Part shown: positions 7,086 to 15,749 of the stretch, piece by piece
Layout: each line of letters starts with the position of its first letter
Numbering within the stretch: position 1 is the stretch's first letter
NCBI RefSeq assembly: GCF_031348265.1
Contig: NZ_CP133771.1
Coordinates: forward strand, 6,324,001 to 6,388,000
DNA length: 64,000 nt
Direction: 5' to 3'
Source: Streptomyces collinus
GTDB lineage: Bacteria > Actinomycetota > Actinomycetes > Streptomycetales > Streptomycetaceae
The notes under the pieces: model-generated
What the model was told of the DNA's origin: nothing
The model's input: the letters and a program-made list of their open reading frames with translations, nothing else
Database searches by the model: none
Program-made: the position numbers and the translations under genes

Positions 7086-8711
7086 ATGGCATTCGCCCGT
7101 ACGTGTTCGGTGGCGCTGGTGGGCGTCGAGGGCGTGGTCGTCGAGGTCCAGGCCGATCTGGAACCCGGCGTCGCGGCGTTCACGCTGGTGGGGCTGCCCG
7201 ACAAGAGCCTCACGGAGAGCCGGGACCGGGTGCGCGCCGCGGTCGTCAACTCGGGCGCTGCCTGGCCGCAGAAGAAGCTCACCGTCGGCCTGAGCCCCGC
7301 CTCTGTGCCGAAGTCAGGCAGCGGCTTCGATCTGGCCGTCGCGGCGGCCGTCCTCGGTGCGGCAGAACGCATCGACCCGCGCGTCCTCGCCGACATCGTG
7401 ATGATCGGGGAACTCGGGCTGGACGGTCGGGTGCGGCCGGTCCGGGGGGTGCTGCCGGCGGTCCTGGCCGCGGCCGGTGCGGGGTACGAGCAGGTGGTGG
7501 TGCCGGAGTGCGCCGCCGCCGAGGCGTCCCTCGTGCCCGGCGTCTCGGTGTTGGGCGTCCGCAGCCTGCGGCAGCTGATCGCCGTCCTGGCCGACGAACC
7601 GGTGCCCGACGAGGATCCGGACGAGCAGGGCCGCCCGGACCCCCTGCTCGCCGGGCTGCGCATGCCGGGGACCGGCGCGGCCACGGGCATGCACAGCATC
7701 GGCGCGGCCCAGCACGACCACGGCCATGACCTGGCGGACGTAGTCGGACAGACCTCGGCGCGCACGGCGGTGGAGGTGGCCGCGGCGGGCGGGCACCACC
7801 TCTTCCTCGAAGGGCCGCCCGGCGCCGGCAAGACGATGCTCGCCGAGCGGCTGCCGGCCATCCTGCCCCGGCTCGGCCGGCAGGAATCGCTGGAGGTCAC
7901 CGCGGTCCACTCCGTGGCGGGCCTGTTGCCCCCGGACAAGCCGCTGATCGACGTCGCGCCCTATTGCGCCCCGCACCACTCGGCCACCATGCAGGCACTC
8001 GTCGGCGGCGGCCCGGGCATCGCGCGGCCCGGCGCGGTGTCCCTGTCCCATCGCGGGGTGCTGTTCCTGGACGAGACACCGGAATTCAGCAGCCATGCCC
8101 TGGACGCGCTGCGGCAGCCCTTGGAGGCGGGGCATGTCGTGATCGCGCGCAGTGCGGGTGTCGTGCGCTTCCCGGCGAAGTTCCTCATGGTGCTCGCGGC
8201 CAACCCCTGCCCGTGCGGCCGGTTCTCGCAGCGCGACGACCTGTGCGAATGCCCGCCCTCGGCCATCCGCCGCTACCAGGCCAGGCTCTCCGGCCCGCTG
8301 CTGGACCGGGTCGACCTGCGCGTCGAGGTGGACCGCGTCACCCGCACCCAGCTGACCGCCTCCGGCGCCAGGGGCGAGTCGACAGCGACGGTCGCCGACC
8401 GGGTCGGGGCGGCCCGCGAACGGGCCGCGGACCGCCTCGACGGCACCCCTTGGTGCACGAACAGCGAGGTGCCCGGCCGTGAGCTGCGCAGCCGCTGGTA
8501 CGCCGTGCCCGGCGCGATGGACGAGGCCGAGCGGAACCTGGAACGGGGCGTCCTCACCGCCCGCGGCCTCGATCGTGTCCTGCGGGTGGCCTGGACCGTC
8601 GCCGACCTGGTCGGCCATGACCGGCCCGACGCCACGGACGTCGCGCTCGCGCTCCAGCTGCGCACCGGAGTGCCGCGAGGCGTCCCCATGGCCATCGGGG
8701 CCCTGACATGA
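7086..8711 (+). CDS. yifB: YifB family Mg-chelatase-like AAA+ ATPase (ComM-like)
   Basis: A 541-residue AAA+ ATPase. The N-terminal part (about 1-170) is the Lon-protease-like ChlI domain; Walker A GPPGAGKT is near residue 243, and a Walker B FLDE near 324. The cysteine-rich NPCPCGRF ... CECPP motif near 375-400 is typical of YifB/ComM. ComM in naturally transformable bacteria is a helicase for branch migration during DNA uptake, so pairing with dprA suggests a recombination role, though natural competence is not established in Streptomyces. The start follows the yraN stop without a gap and the 3' end overlaps dprA by 4 bp. Confidence 0.95.
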   Translation: MAFARTCSVALVGVEGVVVEVQADLEPGVAAFTLVGLPDKSLTESRDRVRAAVVNSGAAWPQKKLTVGLSPASVPKSGSGFDLAVAAAVLGAAERIDPRVLADIVMIGELGLDGRVRPVRGVLPAVLAAAGAGYEQVVVPECAAAEASLVPGVSVLGVRSLRQLIAVLADEPVPDEDPDEQGRPDPLLAGLRMPGTGAATGMHSIGAAQHDHGHDLADVVGQTSARTAVEVAAAGGHHLFLEGPPGAGKTMLAERLPAILPRLGRQESLEVTAVHSVAGLLPPDKPLIDVAPYCAPHHSATMQALVGGGPGIARPGAVSLSHRGVLFLDETPEFSSHALDALRQPLEAGHVVIARSAGVVRFPAKFLMVLAANPCPCGRFSQRDDLCECPPSAIRRYQARLSGPLLDRVDLRVEVDRVTRTQLTASGARGESTATVADRVGAARERAADRLDGTPWCTNSEVPGRELRSRWYAVPGAMDEAERNLERGVLTARGLDRVLRVAWTVADLVGHDRPDATDVALALQLRTGVPRGVPMAIGALT

Positions 8712-9868
8712 GCGTCGACGGTGAACCGGGCGGCGAGCTGCTCGCCCGGGTCCTGCTCACCCGTGTCATCGAGCCCGGCGACGAGGCCGGCGGGCGGTGG
8801 GTGCGGGAGCTCGGCGTCGCGGAAGTGGTGCGGCGGCTCGGGGAGGGCGGGGCCCCTCTGCCGGGTGCGAGCGGGAAGCGGTGGGTCGGCATGGTGGCCA
8901 GGGCGCAGGCAGCCCGGCCACGCCGGGATCTGGAGGCCGCTCGGGACGCCGGAGTGCGATTCGTGTCTCCCGGGGATGCGGAGTGGCCGGGGCAGCTCGA
9001 CGATCTCGGGGATGCCCGGCCCCTGGGGCTGTGGGTGCGCGGGCGGCCCAGTCTGCGGATGTGGGCGCTGAGATCGGTCGCCGTGGTCGGCGCCCGGGCC
9101 TGCACCGAGTACGGGGCCCATATGGCCGCGACCCTCGCCGCCGGCCTCGCCGAGCAGGGCTGGGTCGTGGTGTCCGGCGGCGCCTACGGAGTCGACGGCG
9201 CCGCCCATCGCGGAGCGCTCGGAGCCGGCGGCGCCACCGTCGCCGTCCTCGCCTGCGGCGTCGACCGGCCCTACCCCCGCGGCCACACCCGGCTGATCAG
9301 CAGGATCGCCGAACAGGGACTGGTGATCGGAGAGTTGCCGCCCGGCGATCACCCGACACCGAGCCGGTTCATCCTGCGGAACAGAGTGATCGCCGCACTC
9401 ACCCGTGGCACGGTCGTCGTCGAGGCCGCCCACCGCAGTGGCTCCCTGGTCACCGCGCGGGCGGCACAGCGCCTCGGCCGGCACACGATGGGCGTGCCGG
9501 GCCCCGCCACCAGCGGACTCTCCGCCGGAGTGCACGAGCTGCTGCGCGGAGAGGCCGTGCTGGTCACCGACGTCGCGGACGTCGTCGAACTGGTCGGTGA
9601 CATCGGAGAGCTGGCCCCCGACCGGCGCGGCCCCGTCCTGCCCCGGGACCTGCTGGAACCGGCCACCCGGCAGGTGCTCGCCGCCCTGCCCGGGCGCGGG
9701 GCGGCCCGGCCGGACGAGATCGCCCGCTCCGCACAGACCGCCCAGGACGACGCGATCGCGAGACTGTACGAACTCCGAGCACTCGGTTACGTCGAACGAC
9801 ACGGCGACGGCTGGAAGTTGACACGCCAGGCGGTGATGTCGGTCCGCGACGGTCACGGACCGGGTTGA
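8708..9868 (+). CDS. dprA: DNA processing protein DprA
   Basis: DprA loads RecA onto single-stranded DNA during transformation and recombination. The 386-residue product has an N-terminal SAM-like region, the extended Rossmann fold from about residue 110 (VAVVGARACTEYG, then VVSGGAYGVDGAAHRGAL) and a C-terminal winged-helix region (DEIARSAQTAQDDAIARLYELRALGYV). The ATGA overlap with yifB indicates coupling. In S. coelicolor, as I recall, an extra block of genes separates dprA from whiG; here the gap is only 271 bp, suggesting that no island occupies this spot in this strain. Confidence 0.94.
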   Translation: MSVDGEPGGELLARVLLTRVIEPGDEAGGRWVRELGVAEVVRRLGEGGAPLPGASGKRWVGMVARAQAARPRRDLEAARDAGVRFVSPGDAEWPGQLDDLGDARPLGLWVRGRPSLRMWALRSVAVVGARACTEYGAHMAATLAAGLAEQGWVVVSGGAYGVDGAAHRGALGAGGATVAVLACGVDRPYPRGHTRLISRIAEQGLVIGELPPGDHPTPSRFILRNRVIAALTRGTVVVEAAHRSGSLVTARAAQRLGRHTMGVPGPATSGLSAGVHELLRGEAVLVTDVADVVELVGDIGELAPDRRGPVLPRDLLEPATRQVLAALPGRGAARPDEIARSAQTAQDDAIARLYELRALGYVERHGDGWKLTRQAVMSVRDGHGPG

Positions 9869-10139
9869 CCGTGCCTGTTCGGCCGTCCGGGGGAACCCCT
9901 ACACCCCTTGGAAATGCAGCCAGTTGAGGCCTTCGGGTGATCACACCGGGCCATCGCGAGGCCCTCGCAGACGTCCCCGGGAACGTTTCCGCGTCCGCCT
10001 TGGCCTCGTCCCTTCGCGCACCGCGACGCCGCAGTCACGCTACGCTCACGAGGATCCCGACACGGACAGGCAACTCGACATCAGACAGACAGCTCACCTC
10101 AGCAGCACCACTCCGCAGCAGAACGGCACAAGGCGACGA

Positions 10140-10982
10140 ATGCCCCAGCACACCTCCGGGTCCGACCGGGCGGCGATCCCCCCAGCCGCCCGTGACGGTG
10201 GCAGCGTGCGGCCGCCCGCTCCCTCGACGCTCGACGAGCTGTGGCGGTCGTACAAGGCGACGGGGGACGAGCGGCTGCGTGAGCAGCTGATCCTGCACTA
10301 CTCGCCCCTCGTGAAGTACGTCGCGGGACGGGTCAGCGTGGGCCTGCCGTCCAACGTCGAGCAGGCGGACTTCGTCTCGTCCGGGGTGTTCGGACTGATC
10401 GACGCGATCGAGAAGTTCGACATCGACCGCGAGATCAAGTTCGAGACGTACGCGATCACCCGGATCCGCGGCGCCATGATCGACGAACTCCGGGCGCTGG
10501 ACTGGATCCCCCGCTCGGTGCGGCAGAAGGCGCGCAACGTGGAGCGGGCGTACGCCACGCTGGAGGCGCGGCTGCGGCGGACCCCGAGCGAGGGCGAGGT
10601 GGCCTGCGAGATGGGCATCGCCGTCGAGGAACTCCACGCGGTGTTCAGCCAGTTGTCGCTGGCCAACGTGGTGGCCCTGGAGGAGCTGCTGCACGGGGGC
10701 GGTGAGGGCGGCGACGGGCTCAGCGTCATGGACACGCTGGAGGACACCGCCGCCGACAACCCCGTCGAGGTCGCCGAGGACCGGGAGCTGAGGAGGTTCC
10801 TGGCCAGGGCGATCAACACGCTGCCCGACCGGGAGAAGACCGTGGTCACGCTGTACTACTACGAGGGCCTCACCCTGGCCGAGATCGGGAACGTGCTGGG
10901 TGTGACCGAGAGCCGGGTCAGCCAGATCCACACCAAATCGGTGTTGCAACTGAGAGCGAAGCTGGCGAGCTTCGGCCGTTGA
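10140..10982 (+). CDS. whiG: Sporulation sigma factor WhiG
   Basis: WhiG is the FliA-type sigma factor that commits Streptomyces aerial hyphae to sporulation; known targets are whiH and whiI, and the anti-sigma RsiG with c-di-GMP holds it inactive. The ATG at 10140 (MPQHTSGSDRAAIPP) gives 280 residues, the known length; the longer open frame upstream is not conserved in character. Region 2 is visible (ADFVSSGVFGLIDAIEKF, IKFETYAITRIRGAMIDELR) and region 4 (VTLYYYEGLTLAEIGNVLGV). The 271-bp upstream gap holds its promoter; no consensus could be picked with confidence. Confidence 0.98.
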   Translation: MPQHTSGSDRAAIPPAARDGGSVRPPAPSTLDELWRSYKATGDERLREQLILHYSPLVKYVAGRVSVGLPSNVEQADFVSSGVFGLIDAIEKFDIDREIKFETYAITRIRGAMIDELRALDWIPRSVRQKARNVERAYATLEARLRRTPSEGEVACEMGIAVEELHAVFSQLSLANVVALEELLHGGGEGGDGLSVMDTLEDTAADNPVEVAEDRELRRFLARAINTLPDREKTVVTLYYYEGLTLAEIGNVLGVTESRVSQIHTKSVLQLRAKLASFGR

Positions 10983-11051
10983 CCAGGCCGGATGCCCTCG
11001 TGTCGGCATCAACCACTCCCGTACGGCGGGAGGCGTCCGTAGAGTGTTGAC

Positions 11052-11633
11052 GTGCCAAGGATTCGAGCGGCCTCCGTGGCCGAGCACCGGTCGATGCAGC
11101 GAGCCGCCCTGCTGGACGCGGCTCGTTCCTTGTTGTCCGAGGGCGGTACGGAGGCGCTGACCTTCCCGGCCCTCGCCGAACGGACGGGCCTCGCACGCTC
11201 GTCCGTCTACGAGTACTTCCGGTCACGGGCGGCCGTGGTCGAGGAACTGTGCGAGGTCGACTTCCCGGTCTGGGCGGCGGACGTGTCGGCGGCGATGGAG
11301 CGGGCCGGGACGGCCGAAGCCAAGGTCGAGGCGTACGTGCGCCGGCAGCTGGAGCTGGTCGGGGACCGGCGGCACCGGGCCGTGGTCGCGATCTCCGCGA
11401 GTGAGCTCGACGCGGGGGCGCGGGAGAAGATCCGGGCGGCGCACGGCGGGCTGGTCGCGATGATCGTCGAGGCGCTGGCCGAGCTGGGGCATGCGCAGCC
11501 CCGGCTGGCGGCGATGCTGTTGCAGGGGGTCGTGGACGCGGCCGTGCGGAGGATCGAGCTGGGGGCGGCGGAGGAGCCGACCGCCATCGTCGACGCGGCG
11601 GTCTCCATGGCCCTGCGGGGTGTGCGGGGCTGA
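11052..11633 (+). CDS. TetR family transcriptional regulator
   Basis: A 193-residue TetR repressor. The N-terminal helix-turn-helix is clear (ALTFPALAERTGLARSSVYEYF, residues about 36-57). The C-terminal ligand domain is not assignable, so the effector and targets are unknown. A TAGAGT hexamer lies about 10 bp before the GTG start and no ribosome binding site is obvious, suggesting a leaderless mRNA. It is placed between whiG and the M23 peptidase, convergent with the latter, and is separated from it by a block of degenerate tandem repeats. Confidence 0.88.
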   Translation: MPRIRAASVAEHRSMQRAALLDAARSLLSEGGTEALTFPALAERTGLARSSVYEYFRSRAAVVEELCEVDFPVWAADVSAAMERAGTAEAKVEAYVRRQLELVGDRRHRAVVAISASELDAGAREKIRAAHGGLVAMIVEALAELGHAQPRLAAMLLQGVVDAAVRRIELGAAEEPTAIVDAAVSMALRGVRG

Positions 11634-11713
11634 GGAGGCCGACGGGGCCGGGGGCCGGTCGGGAGCCGGCGGAGTGGGTGCCGACGTATCCACCGGCCCT
11701 GTTCCGAGGGGCC

Positions 11714-11856
11714 CGCTCGCCTGCGGAAGGCTACCCAAGGGGCTCGCCTGAGGAGAGCTACCTGAGGGCCTCGCTCGCCCTGCGGAAGGCCACCCGACGG
11801 GCTCGCTCACCTGCGGAAAGCTACCGATGGCCTCGCTCACCTGCGGAAGCCTATGC
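11714..11856. repeat. Degenerate tandem repeats, about 30 bp x 5
   Basis: About five imperfect copies of a unit close to GCTCGCcTGCGGAAgGCTACC plus a variable G/C tail lie head to tail between the TetR stop and the end of the M23 peptidase gene; copies start near 11714, 11742, 11772, 11800 and 11832. Some copies are 28, others 32 bp, so the array is not a conserved coding frame. It fills the convergent spacer. Confidence 0.7.
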
Positions 11857-12423
11857 GAGCGGCAGCAGCCGTGACGGGCCCCGGTGCAGGAGCCATGGCG
11901 GCAGCAGCGACAGCGGATTCAGGTAGACCTTCCCGCGGCGCAGCCCCCAGTGGATGCACGGGGCCGCCGTGCAGTGCGAGCCGCTCGCATCCACCGTGCC
12001 GATCACCTCACCCGGTTCCACCTCCTCGCCCTCCTCGACCGTCGCCGTCACCGGTTCGTACGTCGTGCGCAAGGGCGGATCGCCCGTCCCCGCGAGGTCC
12101 ACCGAGACGACTCCCTTGCCGGCCACCCGGCCCGCGAAGGAGACCCGGCCCGCAGACACCGCTCGAACCGGTGTGCCCGCGGGCGCCGCCAGGTCCACGC
12201 CCCGGTGGCCCGGGCCGTAGGCCGTCGCCGGGGGCTCCCAGCCCCGCAGGACCCGGGGGCGCAAGCCGACGGGCCAGGTGCGGCCCACCGCCGGCACGCC
12301 GTCGTCCGCGAGGGGGACGTCCGCCGCGAAGAGCGGTGGCGGTGGGGCCAGCAGGGCCGCAGCCGTGACGATCAGCAGCAGGATCAGGCGCGCGCAGACG
12401 CGCGCACATCGGTTCGCTCGCAT
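11851..12423 (-). CDS. M23 family metallopeptidase (LytM-like), secreted
   Basis: A 190-residue exported protein of the peptidoglycan endopeptidase family. A signal peptide covers about 1-34 (positively charged start, then LILLLIVTAAALLAPPPPLFAADV). The domain follows with the zinc motif HRGVDLAA (HxxxD) and the late motif CIHWGLRRG (HxG), both expected for active M23 enzymes. It probably trims or remodels the cell wall. It is transcribed away from rpsB; the two share the 273-bp upstream region. The stop lies inside the tandem repeats. Confidence 0.9.
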   Translation of the reverse strand: MRANRCARVCARLILLLIVTAAALLAPPPPLFAADVPLADDGVPAVGRTWPVGLRPRVLRGWEPPATAYGPGHRGVDLAAPAGTPVRAVSAGRVSFAGRVAGKGVVSVDLAGTGDPPLRTTYEPVTATVEEGEEVEPGEVIGTVDASGSHCTAAPCIHWGLRRGKVYLNPLSLLPPWLLHRGPSRLLPLA

Positions 12424-12481
12424 GCGGAAAGCGTTCCGGAGTACCGGTGACCCCGCTCGCGGCTGTGGGCGGCTGCCCGGT

Positions 12482-12490
12482 TGTGGACAA
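12482..12490 (-). promoter_or_regulatory. Perfect Streptomyces DnaA box in the rpsB upstream region
   Basis: TGTGGACAA is the exact complement of TTGTCCACA, the preferred DnaA box in Streptomyces. It is a lone box in the divergent region between the M23 peptidase and rpsB, 207 bp before the rpsB start, so it is not an origin. A possible -10 hexamer TACACT lies at about 12520. Binding of DnaA here is inference. Confidence 0.4.
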
Positions 12491-12696
12491 CGGCGTCACC
12501 CGGCACCCCGCGGGTCCCGTACACTTCTGGTGGCGACCCGAGCCATCGGGTCGACTTCGCACGCCCCGACACGAACCCCGGCAACGGGCCCGTGTCAGCG
12601 CCCCTCGGTCCCTCGTGGAACGGCGCGCAGTGGGCGTCAGGCGCGGAAGCCGTCCGGCATCCGCGGCACAACCGAGAAAATCAAGGAGATACGGCC

Positions 12697-13617
12697 ATGG
12701 CCGTCGTCACGATGCGGGAGCTGCTGGAGAGCGGCGTCCACTTCGGTCACCAGACCCGTCGTTGGAACCCGAAGATGAAGCGCTTCATCTTCACGGAGCG
12801 CAACGGCATCTACATCATCGACCTGCTCCAGTCGCTGTCGTACATCGACCGCGCCTTCGAGTTCGTCAAGGAGACCGTCGCCCACGGCGGCACGGTCATG
12901 TTCGTCGGCACGAAGAAGCAGGCGCAGGAGGCCATCGCCGAGCAGGCCACCCGCGTCGGCATGCCCTACGTCAACCAGCGCTGGCTGGGCGGCATGCTCA
13001 CCAACTTCTCGACCGTCTACAAGCGTCTGCAGCGCCTCAAGGAGCTCGAGCAGATCGACTTCGAGGACGTCGCCGCGTCCGGTCTGACCAAGAAGGAGCT
13101 TCTCGTGCTCTCGCGCGAGAAGGCCAAGCTGGAGAAGACCCTCGGCGGTATCCGCGAGATGCAGAAGGTGCCCAGCGCCGTCTGGATCGTGGACACCAAG
13201 AAGGAGCACATCGCCGTTGGTGAGGCCCGGAAGCTGAACATCCCGGTCGTCGCGATCCTCGACACCAACTGCGACCCCGACGAGGTCGACTACAAGATCC
13301 CGGGCAACGACGACGCGATCCGCTCCGTCACCCTGCTCACCCGTGTGATCGCGGACGCGGTCGCCGAGGGCCTCATCGCCCGCTCCGGTGTCGCCACCGA
13401 GGGCAAGGGCGACAAGGCCGCGGGCGAGCCGCTGGCCGCGTGGGAGCGCGACCTGCTCGAGGGCGAGAAGAAGGCCGACGAGGCCGCCCCCGCCGCTGAA
13501 GCCGCCCCCGCCGCCGAGGCCGCTCCGGCCGCCGAGGCCCCTGCCGCCGAGGCCCCCGCCGCCGAGGCCGAGAAGCCGGCCGAGGGCGAGAAGCCGGCCG
13601 AGGCCGAGCAGGCCTGA
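12697..13617 (+). CDS. rpsB: 30S ribosomal protein S2
   Basis: S2 joins the 30S subunit late and helps hold S1. The ATG at 12697 has AAGGAGA 8 bp upstream and gives 306 residues beginning MAVVTMRELLESGVHFGHQT; the open frame continues upstream but is not S2-like. The C-terminus, after about residue 262, is a low-complexity Ala/Glu/Pro tail (repeats of PAAEA and AEKPAEGEKP) common in Streptomyces S2. It is the first gene of the rpsB-tsf-pyrH-frr-cdsA series. Confidence 0.97.
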   Translation: MAVVTMRELLESGVHFGHQTRRWNPKMKRFIFTERNGIYIIDLLQSLSYIDRAFEFVKETVAHGGTVMFVGTKKQAQEAIAEQATRVGMPYVNQRWLGGMLTNFSTVYKRLQRLKELEQIDFEDVAASGLTKKELLVLSREKAKLEKTLGGIREMQKVPSAVWIVDTKKEHIAVGEARKLNIPVVAILDTNCDPDEVDYKIPGNDDAIRSVTLLTRVIADAVAEGLIARSGVATEGKGDKAAGEPLAAWERDLLEGEKKADEAAPAAEAAPAAEAAPAAEAPAAEAPAAEAEKPAEGEKPAEAEQA

Positions 13618-13637
13618 CCCCGTCAGTCCCGTGGTGA

Positions 13638-13696
13638 CGGCGGGAGCGGTACTGCATCCACCAGCGCCCTCGGCGCGGTGAAGTCCGCTCCCGCCG
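13638..13696 (+). terminator. Large stem-loop in the rpsB-tsf spacer
   Basis: A 12-bp perfect stem (CGGCGGGAGCGG / CCGCTCCCGCCG), extended by GTGA/TTCAC with one bulge, encloses a second stem (GCGCC ctc GGCGC). It lies 20 bp after rpsB and about 108 bp before tsf. It may attenuate read-through so that S2 and EF-Ts are made at different levels, or mark a processing site. Confidence 0.6.
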
Positions 13697-13804
13697 TTCA
13701 CCCGTAGGTCAGCGGAAGGACAGCGCCCTCCGGCTCCATGGAGGCGCAACCGCAGATTCCGCAGATCTTCGATCTTCCAGACTTCGAGAGAGATTCACAG
13801 ACTC

Positions 13805-14641
13805 ATGGCGAACTACACCGCCGCCGACGTCAAGAAGCTCCGTGAGCTCACGGGCGCCGGCATGATGGACTGCAAGAAGGCGCTGGACGAGGCCGAGGGC
13901 AACGTCGAGAAGGCCGTCGAGGCGCTCCGCATCAAGGGCCAGAAGGGCGTCGCCAAGCGCGAGGGCCGTTCCGCCGAGAACGGTGCCGTCGTCTCGATCA
14001 TCGCCGACGACAACTCCTCCGGTGTCATCGTCGAGCTGAAGTGCGAGACGGACTTCGTCGCCAAGGGCGACAAGTTCCAGGCCGTGGCCAACACCATCGC
14101 CGAGCACGTCACCAAGACCTCCCCGGCCGACATCGAGGCCCTGCTCGCCTCCGAGATCGAGCCCGGCAAGACCGTCCAGGCGTTCGTCGACGAGGCCAAC
14201 GCCAACCTCGGCGAGAAGATCGTCCTGGACCGCTTCGCGCAGTTCGCCGACGGTTACGTGACGGCGTACATGCACCGCACGATGCCCGACCTGCCCCCGC
14301 AGATCGGTGTCCTCGTCGAGCTGGACAAGCCGAACGCCGACGTCGCCAAGGGCATCGCCCAGCACATCGCCGCCTTCGCGCCGAAGTACCTCTCCAAGGA
14401 GGACGTGCCGGCCGAGGTCGTCGAGTCCGAGCGCCGCGTCGCCGAGGAGACCACCCGCGCCGAGGGCAAGCCCGAGGCCGCCCTGCCGAAGATCGTCGAG
14501 GGTCGCCTCAACGGCTTCTTCAAGGACGCCACGCTGCTCGGCCAGCCGTACGCGCTCGACAACAAGAAGTCGGTCCAGAAGGTTCTGGACGAGGCCGGTG
14601 TCACCCTGAAGCGCTTCACGCGCATCAAGGTCGGCATCTGA
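13805..14641 (+). CDS. tsf: Translation elongation factor Ts
   Basis: EF-Ts exchanges GDP for GTP on EF-Tu. The 278-residue product has the N-terminal UBA-like domain (MANYTAADVKKLRELTGAGMM, a signature of the family) and the core dimerisation domain (LKCETDFVAKGDKFQAVAN near 78-96). Length is normal. A purine stretch GAGAGA lies upstream of the ATG. It follows rpsB after a structured 187-bp spacer and is followed by another structured spacer before pyrH. Confidence 0.98.
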   Translation: MANYTAADVKKLRELTGAGMMDCKKALDEAEGNVEKAVEALRIKGQKGVAKREGRSAENGAVVSIIADDNSSGVIVELKCETDFVAKGDKFQAVANTIAEHVTKTSPADIEALLASEIEPGKTVQAFVDEANANLGEKIVLDRFAQFADGYVTAYMHRTMPDLPPQIGVLVELDKPNADVAKGIAQHIAAFAPKYLSKEDVPAEVVESERRVAEETTRAEGKPEAALPKIVEGRLNGFFKDATLLGQPYALDNKKSVQKVLDEAGVTLKRFTRIKVGI

Positions 14642-14685
14642 GTCCGTACCGCGCTCGACGCCCGACCCCTATAGGGTCGACAGCA

Positions 14686-14722
14686 GTCGTCCGCGTACGC
14701 CGTCACATGAGTGGCGGACGAC
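14686..14722 (+). other. Stem-loop in the tsf-pyrH spacer (first of two strong ones)
   Basis: A 9-bp perfect inverted repeat (GTCGTCCGC / GCGGACGAC) with a 19-nt loop. A shorter hairpin (CGACCC / GGGTCG, 14662-14678) precedes it and the strong hairpin at 14735-14790 follows. The 5' flank contains TATAGGGT, which could be a -10 element for pyrH, in which case this stem would lie in the leader. Confidence 0.45.
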
Positions 14723-14734
14723 AGCAGATCTGAC

Positions 14735-14790
14735 AAGGAGGCCATTGCCGTATGGGATGCGAAACACGCCCCACCGGCAATGGCCTTCTT
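14735..14790 (+). terminator. Terminator-like hairpin in the pyrH leader
   Basis: AAGGAGGCCATTGCCG pairs with CGGCAATGGCCTTCTT, 16 positions with one G-U wobble, around a 24-nt loop. The TTCTT edge gives a T-rich 3' side, unusual for this genome. It ends 35 bp before the pyrH start, so it may end the tsf transcript, attenuate pyrH, or both. Confidence 0.6.
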
Positions 14791-14825
14791 GGTATGTGCA
14801 ACACGTGAAAGAGGCGGGATCCCCC

Positions 14826-15584
14826 ATGACGACCAAGGCCCAGAAGAGCGACGACGGCAAAGTGCGCGGCCGGTTTCTGCTGAAGCTGTCCGGAGAGGCC
14901 TTCTCCGGTGGCGGCGGCCTGGGCGTCGACCCCGACGTGGTGCACAAGATCGCCCGCGAGATCGCGGCCGTCGTACGCGACGGCGCGGAGATCGCGATCG
15001 TCATCGGCGGTGGCAACTTCTTCCGCGGCGCCGAACTCCAGCAGCGCGGCATGGACCGGGCCCGCTCCGACTACATGGGCATGCTCGGCACGGTCATGAA
15101 CTGCCTCGCCCTCCAGGACTTCCTGGAGAAGGTGGGCGTGGAATGCCGGGTACAGTCCGCCATCACCATGGGCCAGGTCGCCGAGCCGTACATCCCGCTG
15201 CGCGCCGTGCGGCACCTGGAGAAGGGCCGTGTGGTCATCTTCGGCGCCGGTATGGGCATGCCGTACTTCTCCACTGACACCACCGCCGCCCAGCGCGCCC
15301 TGGAGATCGACGCCGAGGCGCTGCTGATGGGCAAGAACGGCGTGGACGGGGTCTACGACTCCGACCCCAAGACCAACCCGGACGCGGTGAAGTTCGACCA
15401 CCTCGGCTACGGCGAGGTCATCACGCGCGATCTGAAGGTCGCCGACGCCACGGCCGTCACGCTGTGCCGCGACAACAAGCTCCCGATCGTGGTCTTCGAG
15501 CTGCTGGCGGAGGGCAACATCGGACGTGCCGTCAAGGGTGAGAAGATCGGCACGCTGGTGGGGGACCCCGGCAGCCGGGACTGA
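14826..15584 (+). CDS. pyrH: UMP kinase
   Basis: Phosphorylates UMP to UDP with ATP, a required step of pyrimidine nucleotide synthesis. The 252-residue product has the amino-acid-kinase fold: FLLKLSGEAF near the N-terminus (phosphate-binding K), IVIGGGNFFRG for the nucleotide loop, and MGKNGVDGVYDSDPK near 170. The ATG at 14826 has GAGGCGGG upstream and starts MTTKAQKSDD; the frame is open for 27 more codons, but those pass through the leader hairpin and do not look like PyrH. It is followed by frr, the usual order. Confidence 0.96.
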   Translation: MTTKAQKSDDGKVRGRFLLKLSGEAFSGGGGLGVDPDVVHKIAREIAAVVRDGAEIAIVIGGGNFFRGAELQQRGMDRARSDYMGMLGTVMNCLALQDFLEKVGVECRVQSAITMGQVAEPYIPLRAVRHLEKGRVVIFGAGMGMPYFSTDTTAAQRALEIDAEALLMGKNGVDGVYDSDPKTNPDAVKFDHLGYGEVITRDLKVADATAVTLCRDNKLPIVVFELLAEGNIGRAVKGEKIGTLVGDPGSRD

Positions 15585-15749
15585 CACCCTGGGTACAACC
15601 CCGTCCGGGGGACGGACGGGACGGAGCCGGGCCGGGGGATGGACAATGTCCCGCCGGTCGGGAACCGTTCAGAAGAAGACGCGACGCAGCCGGCCGCCGC
15701 CCCACATGGAACCGCAGCCGGGCCTACTCAAGACACGCAGGAGCAAGTG

